Source: Candidatus Saccharibacteria bacterium CG10_big_fil_rev_8_21_14_0_10_47_8 (lineage in GTDB: Bacteria > Patescibacteriota > Saccharimonadia > Saccharimonadales > UBA10212). From it: DNA of 17,991 nucleotides. Position 1 is the stretch's first letter, and every line of letters begins with the position of its first letter. The stretch covers positions 1 through 17,991 of the forward strand of contig PFEG01000059.1 of NCBI GenBank assembly GCA_002793885.1, given 5' to 3'. The notes under the pieces were generated by a model. That model was not told the origin of the DNA and searched no databases. It was given only the letters and a program-made list of their open reading frames with translations. Both the position numbers and the translations under genes were made by a program. Positions 15,049-17,991 of this stretch are shown here, one piece after another.

Positions 15049-15088
15049 TATAATTAAATTACTAAGCGGCTTACTTAAGAACAAGGAG
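15049..15088 (+). promoter_or_regulatory. -10 box and Shine-Dalgarno sequence of khpA
   Basis: TATAAT at 15049-15054 has no convincing -35 partner at the right distance. AAGGAG at 15083-15088 is 7 nt before the ATG at 15096, an ideal spacing. khpA may thus have a second promoter in addition to that of rpsP. Confidence 0.5.
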
Positions 15089-15095
15089 ACCCCCC

Positions 15096-15581
15096 ATGAA
15101 CAGTATCGACCAGCAATTCATTGAATACATCGTAAAATCACTTGTAGGCAAACCTGACGCCGTTAAAGTAGAGCGCCGGATTGACGAAAAAGGCGTGCTT
15201 TTAGAGTTAACGGTTGATCCGGAAGATCTTGGTCGGGTGATTGGTAAGCGTGGTGCTACTGCCCAGAGTTTGCGTACTTTACTGCGGGCACTGGGCACTA
15301 AAAACGATGCCCGCTATAACTTAAAAATTGTAGATACCGGCCCGCCGCCCAACCGTTCTTCTGACTCTGCGGTTTCTTCAAACGATGACTCCGCAAGCAG
15401 CAACTCAACTTCAAACGATGATTCAACTGCCGATGAAGATGAATCAGAAACAGCACCACAACAACCTGCTGTTGAAACTGAACCGGAACCAGAAGTTGAA
15501 TCCCAACCGGAGGAAAGCCGCTCTAGCGTGGTCGACCGAACTCGTAAAGAATTAGCCGACCTCGACGACCTCGACGTCTAG
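15096..15581 (+). CDS. khpA: KH-domain RNA-binding protein KhpA (YlqC type) with an acidic tail
   Basis: The first ~80 residues form a single type II KH domain: IDQQFIEYIVKSLVGKPDAV, then the nucleic-acid-binding GKRG loop in VIGKRGATAQSLRTLL, and YNLKIVD. KhpA normally consists of little more than this (about 75-90 aa). Here an extra ~80-residue tail rich in Ser, Asp, Glu and Pro is attached, ending ELADLDDLDV. The tail is likely disordered and strongly acidic. In other bacteria KhpA pairs with KhpB and affects cell size and RNA metabolism. Location directly after rpsP is the common arrangement; the usual next gene, rimM, is not here. Confidence 0.9.
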   Translation: MNSIDQQFIEYIVKSLVGKPDAVKVERRIDEKGVLLELTVDPEDLGRVIGKRGATAQSLRTLLRALGTKNDARYNLKIVDTGPPPNRSSDSAVSSNDDSASSNSTSNDDSTADEDESETAPQQPAVETEPEPEVESQPEESRSSVVDRTRKELADLDDLDV

Positions 15582-15593
15582 CAAACTTTCGCC

Positions 15594-15743
15594 GTGCCAG
15601 CCTGCCACCTGGCAAAGCCAGGCGCTCTGCTGGCACTCTTGGACTATGGCGGTGTTGCCGTTTCCAGTACTCCTTCGCTGTACTTCAATACAGCTTAGTC
15701 CGTGCTTCGCCGGCGCCTAGCCACAGTATCAAGCGAAAGCTTG
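15594..15743. other. Folded intergenic segment between khpA and the next gene
   Basis: The 180-nt gap holds several strong inverted repeats and no ORF. GTGCCAGC (15594-15601) pairs with GCTGGCAC (15629-15636) and encloses a perfect CCTGGC-AAA-GCCAGG hairpin (15608-15622). GGACTA (15641-15646) pairs with TAGTCC (15696-15701) and encloses GCTGTA/TACAGC (15677-15694). CAAGC-GAAA-GCTTG (15730-15743) has a GNRA tetraloop and abuts a TATAAT. There is no terminator T-run. It may be a small RNA, an operon processing site or a palindromic repeat; the strand is undetermined. Confidence 0.5.
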
Positions 15744-15744
15744 C

Positions 15745-15750
15745 TATAAT
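15745..15750 (+). promoter_or_regulatory. TATAAT -10 box upstream of the 91-aa membrane gene
   Basis: A perfect TATAAT lies 11 nt before the ATG at 15762, so the expected leader is about 5 nt. The GAAA-tetraloop hairpin at 15730-15743 occupies the region just upstream, and no -35 box is evident. Confidence 0.5.
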
Positions 15751-15761
15751 TCTGACAGTAT

Positions 15762-16037
15762 ATGGAAGTTTTAGTAGTATATATAATAATTGCTTTTGTC
15801 GGTTTTGCTATTGGGAGAGTTGGCCATATTCTAGGCGGACACCTTAATACACCGGACCATTGGATTTACGGTGTTTTAGCCATCATCGTTGGCGCCTTTC
15901 TTTATAAACACGACTGGGGCAAATGGCTGATTGCTTTTGGTATTGGTCATACCATCAGCGACTTGAAAGACATGCTGAATCTCAAGTTTTACGGCCCCGA
16001 TAAAGTAGAAGTCAAGAAATTCTGGGGCATAGACTAA
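15762..16037 (+). CDS. Small two-helix membrane protein, unknown function
   Basis: This 91-aa protein has two hydrophobic segments, about 2-24 (VVYIIIAFVGFAIGRVGHIL) and 35-60 (WIYGVLAIIVGAFLYKHDWG through LIAFGIGH). It carries a notable set of histidines: GHILGGHLNTPDHW between the helices and GIGHTISDLKD after the second. The C-terminus is charged and ends KKFWGID. The spacing of histidines and aspartates could bind a metal, but this is speculation. I recognise no characterised family. It occupies the place where rimM is normally found. Its TAA overlaps the ATG of the duplicated trmD fragment. Confidence 0.75.
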   Translation: MEVLVVYIIIAFVGFAIGRVGHILGGHLNTPDHWIYGVLAIIVGAFLYKHDWGKWLIAFGIGHTISDLKDMLNLKFYGPDKVEVKKFWGID

Positions 16038-16096
16038 TGACGATACAGGTTATTACTCTATTTCCAGGGATGTTTAAGGGTGTGCTAAAATTATAA
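16037..16096 (+). pseudogene. Duplicated 5' end of trmD (truncated copy)
   Basis: The first 50 nt from this ATG match the first 50 nt of the real trmD at 16383 at 44 positions. The reading frame encodes M-IQVITLFP-MF-GVL and then stops at TAA after 19 codons. The short AGACTA before the ATG is also shared with the sequence before the real trmD. The ATG overlaps the preceding stop codon, as if this had once been the original trmD start. It is a non-functional remnant. Confidence 0.8.
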
Positions 16097-16100
16097 AACT

Positions 16101-16344
16101 ATGAGCGGCGATCAATTTACAAAGTTATTTAAATACATCGAAGAATTCAGAGCCGGTACTGAAAAACGTTTTGAAGAAGCTGCTAAGGATAGAGCAGACA
16201 TTCGTGGAGCAATTGCCGAGCTGTCAGCACAAGTTAGGGACTATCATCATGAAACGATTATTTTGTCGCATAATTGACCGAATGAGGGATGCGATTAAAC
16301 AGATTGCTCAAGAAACTGGCGTAAAATTAAGCGTTGAACTCTAA
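16101..16344 (+). pseudogene. Small coiled-coil protein gene broken by a frameshift
   Basis: The first frame (16101-16277) encodes 58 aa: MSGDQFTKLFKYIEEF, then a charged helical stretch rich in E/K/R and A, and AELSAQVRDYHHETIILSHN before TGA. The +1 frame continues without a break as IDRMRDAIKQIAQETGVKL and ends SVEL at 16344. Joined, they give a plausible ~82-aa helical protein, with the shift at about 16270-16278. An ATG at 16249 opens the second frame but would give only a 31-aa peptide. No function can be assigned. It lies wholly between the two copies of the trmD 5' end, so it probably arrived with that duplication. Confidence 0.65.
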
Positions 16345-16382
16345 TTATTTTTGATTTAAAAGACGTGCTAATGTAAGACTAC

Positions 16383-17036
16383 ATGAAGATTCAGGTTATT
16401 ACTCTGTTTCCGGAGATGTTTGAGGGTGTGCTGGGTAGCAGCATGCTTTGGAAAGCCCAAGATAAAAAACTGGTTGAGTACAAGCTGATAAATTTGCGTG
16501 ATTTTGGGCTTGGGCCGCGGAAAATCGTAGACGACACCCCATACGGTGGTGGTGATGGCATGCTACTTAAGCCCGAACCGCTGGTCGCGGCCATAGAAGC
16601 TGCGAAATCGTCAGTGGTTGGCAACAAATCGTCGGTTATATTAATGACGCCTAGAGGTAAAAAATATACTCAAGCTAAAGCTCGAGAGTTCGCAAAGCTA
16701 GAAAATCTGATATTAATTTGCGGACGGTACGAGGGGTATGACGAGCGAATAACAAAATTTGTGGACGAGCAAATTTCGATAGGCGATTATGTGCTGACCG
16801 GTGGTGAACTACCGGCCATGATTTTGCTAGATAGCGTTACGCGGTTGGTGCCGGGTGTCCTTGGCGGGGATACTAGCGCTGAAAAAGAAAGTTTTAGTGA
16901 TGGTAGTAGTATCCTGGAGCACCCACACTATACCCGCCCCGAAGTTTTTAGAGGCATGAAGGTGCCAGGGGTACTTTTAAGCGGTAACCACGCGGCGATA
17001 GAAACTTGGCGTAAACAAAACTCTAAAAAGTCCTAG
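16383..17036 (+). CDS. trmD: tRNA (guanine-N1)-methyltransferase TrmD
   Basis: TrmD methylates G37 next to the anticodon in tRNAs reading CUN, CCN and CGG codons, using S-adenosylmethionine, and prevents +1 frameshifting. The SPOUT trefoil-knot segments are all visible: MKIQVITLFPEMFEGVL at the start, DDTPYGGGDGMLLKPEP, LICGRYEGYDERI, and SIGDYVLTGGELPAMIL with the conserved LVPGVLG. The C-terminal domain has LEHPHYTRPEVFRGMKVP and SGNHAAIETWR. It is 217 aa, slightly short because the last helices are trimmed. The ATG at 16383 agrees with the family start. A truncated copy of its own 5' end lies 346 nt upstream. rplS, the usual next gene, does not follow. Confidence 0.96.
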   Translation: MKIQVITLFPEMFEGVLGSSMLWKAQDKKLVEYKLINLRDFGLGPRKIVDDTPYGGGDGMLLKPEPLVAAIEAAKSSVVGNKSSVILMTPRGKKYTQAKAREFAKLENLILICGRYEGYDERITKFVDEQISIGDYVLTGGELPAMILLDSVTRLVPGVLGGDTSAEKESFSDGSSILEHPHYTRPEVFRGMKVPGVLLSGNHAAIETWRKQNSKKS

Positions 17037-17046
17037 TTCCAGCTAC

Positions 17047-17099
17047 TTGCCAAACTAACAAGTTCGGACTATAAATAAGACTACAAGTAAGTAGAGGGG
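17047..17099 (+). promoter_or_regulatory. Promoter and Shine-Dalgarno sequence of the 165-aa membrane gene
   Basis: TTGCCA at 17047-17052 and TATAAA at 17070-17075 are spaced by 17 nt. AGAGGGG at 17093-17099 lies 6 nt before the ATG at 17106. The gene therefore appears to be transcribed independently of trmD. Confidence 0.7.
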
Positions 17100-17105
17100 C
17101 AAATT

Positions 17106-17603
17106 ATGTCAGCTAAGTCTAACTTAACAAATTGGTCGGCTAGGGCGGTAAATCCTCCAAAACTGACAGATCAACAATGGGGTACAGTTGGGATTGCCGG
17201 GGTGGTTCTAATTATCATGGCAATCTGCCAAATTGTGAGTTTCAATGATTTTACTGATGTGCTTTCCGGTTTGGGGCTGAGTGGTCCGAATGTTTGGGCG
17301 GCCATAATTATCGTGGCGGAGCTTTGGGGATCGGCCATGTTCTTCAAAATAAGGCTTAGCAGTGCCTTCAGAATGGTTAGCGCTATCGCGGCGTTTTTGG
17401 CGAGTAGTTTTTGGTTCATCATGAATATCAATCTGGTTTCTGACGGGCTTAGTAGTTCTGCGCAAAATAGCGGTTATTTTGGCCGCTATCTGGCTCAAAG
17501 TCCGAGCTGGTGGACCGTTATAGAGGCAACCATATTGCTGCTTTGGGTGCTTTACAACCTGGACTTAATGCGTGGCAGCCTGGTTTTTCGCCTACGCAAG
17601 TAA
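17106..17603 (+). CDS. Four-helix membrane protein, unknown function
   Basis: The 165-aa product starts with about 25 soluble residues (MSAKSNLTNWSARAVNPPKL). Four hydrophobic segments follow: about 27-46 (VGIAGVVLIIMAICQIV), 63-82 (VWAAIIIVAELWGSAMFF), 88-109 (MVSAIAAFLASSFWFIMNI) and 136-156 (WTVIEATILLLWVLYNLDL). The end is basic (FRLRK). The arrangement resembles small DoxX-like four-helix proteins only in general outline, and I would not assign that family. The start is supported by a well-spaced Shine-Dalgarno sequence. It sits where rplS would normally follow trmD. Confidence 0.78.
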   Translation: MSAKSNLTNWSARAVNPPKLTDQQWGTVGIAGVVLIIMAICQIVSFNDFTDVLSGLGLSGPNVWAAIIIVAELWGSAMFFKIRLSSAFRMVSAIAAFLASSFWFIMNINLVSDGLSSSAQNSGYFGRYLAQSPSWWTVIEATILLLWVLYNLDLMRGSLVFRLRK

Positions 17604-17658
17604 ACCCATAAATCATCCAGCTGCTATATTATAGGACTTTCGCACTTTTCTACAGCCC

Positions 17659-17760
17659 CAGATTGCCGCTGGCTAGTTACAAACATCCATTCCTCTCTCG
17701 GTTAGCTACGGTTACCTCTCCTTCGGCCTGGATGTTTTCGTTATAGCCATTGGTATCCTG
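17659..17760. repeat. Imperfect inverted repeat, about 100 bp
   Basis: AAACATCCA (17681-17689) pairs perfectly with TGGATGTTT (17729-17737). The complementarity extends outward through TGGCTA/TAGCCA and CC/GG blocks to CAG/CTG at the ends. The roughly 39-nt loop contains a direct repeat of GGTTA. With the next palindrome it fills the gene-free interval 17604-17916. It could be a structured RNA, a repeat element or a remnant of an IS end. Confidence 0.6.
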
Positions 17761-17770
17761 ACATCTGCCT

Positions 17771-17901
17771 AGCCCACACTCACTTTTTTAAGCATATCTT
17801 TTTCTCGCATCTGTAAAAATTACATATTTGATCCGATCGGATATTTTATGTAATTGCTTAACAGGATAAGTTTATCTCAGATTAAAAAGTGAGTGTGGGC
17901 T
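17771..17901. repeat. 131-bp palindrome with perfect 18-bp ends
   Basis: AGCCCACACTCACTTTTT at 17771-17788 is exactly complementary to 17884-17901. Inside, AATTACATA and TATGTAATT face each other, and the centre is the perfect palindrome ATCCGATCGGAT at 17831-17842, which shares its axis with the outer arms. The whole unit is therefore one long, partly degraded palindrome, like a MITE or an IS-end structure. No clear target-site duplication is visible. It ends 15 nt from the stop codon of the transposase fragment. Confidence 0.75.
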
Positions 17902-17916
17902 TAATGTGACACTAAC

Positions 17917-17991
17917 TTATTGAACACTTTGCAGCGATTGTAGCTTTTCCATCGGTGTCTGTAAATCTATTCCTAGGTGTGGCCTCTCGCT
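17917..17991 (-). CDS. 3' end of an IS transposase with rve integrase core (partial)
   Basis: Read on the minus strand from the window edge, the frame encodes 24 residues, SERPHLGIDLQTPMEKLQSL and then QSVQ, before TAA at 17919-17917. The ERPHLGIDLQTPMEKL segment is the characteristic end of DDE integrase-core transposases of the IS481/IS3 type, where the last catalytic Glu region is followed by (Y)xxRPHxxLxxxTPxE. The rest of the gene is outside the window. The adjacent 18-bp inverted repeat could be its terminal repeat. Confidence 0.72.
   Translation of the reverse strand, partial: SERPHLGIDLQTPMEKLQSLQSVQ

Noticed and set aside
16249..16344. Independent 31-aa ORF starting at the ATG at 16249
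   Set aside because: Its C-terminal part continues the upstream protein in another frame, so it is better read as the second half of a frameshifted gene.
1..17991. CRISPR array or replication origin
   Set aside because: No regularly spaced direct repeats and no DnaA-box cluster were seen.

Overview
The window looks like a chromosomal segment of a Patescibacteria/CPR bacterium, most probably Saccharibacteria (TM7). The reasons are the compact gene packing with GTGA and TAATG overlaps, the character of the TrmD, S16, LigA and Nudix sequences, a bL32-like protein and a LigA that have both lost their zinc cysteines, and several genes whose -10 box lies only 6-11 nt before the start codon (probable leaderless or near-leaderless transcripts). 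The taxon is judged from sequence character, not from a database search.

Layout. (1) 1-3872: a minus-strand D,D-carboxypeptidase (S11 family) diverges from lemA-htpX and a six-helix membrane protein. (2) 3869-5893: NAD-dependent DNA ligase ligA overlaps the membrane gene by 4 nt. (3) 5880-6627: a non-coding block with a promoter, a heavily folded ~300 nt transcript of unknown identity, a strong terminator, a second promoter, two complete tRNA-Ala genes (GGC, CGC), the 3' half of a third Ala-type tRNA, and another terminator. (4) 6650-12223: a membrane-anchored hypothetical protein, a MurF-type ligase, D-Ala-D-Ala ligase and leucyl-tRNA synthetase. (5) 12236-14362: a good promoter, then rpmF-like bL32 (GTG start, 51 aa), a 35-aa ORF coupled to nusB, nusB, a Nudix hydrolase and rnc. 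(6) 14373-17603: a consensus promoter, rpsP, khpA, a folded intergenic segment, a small two-helix membrane protein, a decayed insert that begins with a duplicated 5' end of trmD, trmD itself, and a four-helix membrane protein. (7) 17604-17991: two large palindromes followed by the 3' end of a minus-strand IS transposase that runs off the window.

How the genes fit together. DacA, MurF and Ddl make and trim the D-Ala-D-Ala end of peptidoglycan stem peptides. bL32, S16, NusB, RNase III, KhpA, TrmD, LeuRS and the tRNAs form a ribosome, RNA-maturation and translation set. The usual rpsP-khpA-rimM-trmD-rplS operon is recognisable, but rimM and rplS are absent from their positions and accessory DNA has entered on both sides of trmD.

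Most interesting points: the apparent loss of the LigA zinc finger; the folded RNA unit at 5912-6211; the duplicated trmD 5' end with a frameshifted coiled-coil gene beside it; the 11-bp leader/trailer pairing around tRNA-Ala(GGC) and the half-tRNA downstream; and the palindrome/IS junction at the right edge. No complete new defence or mobile system is visible.
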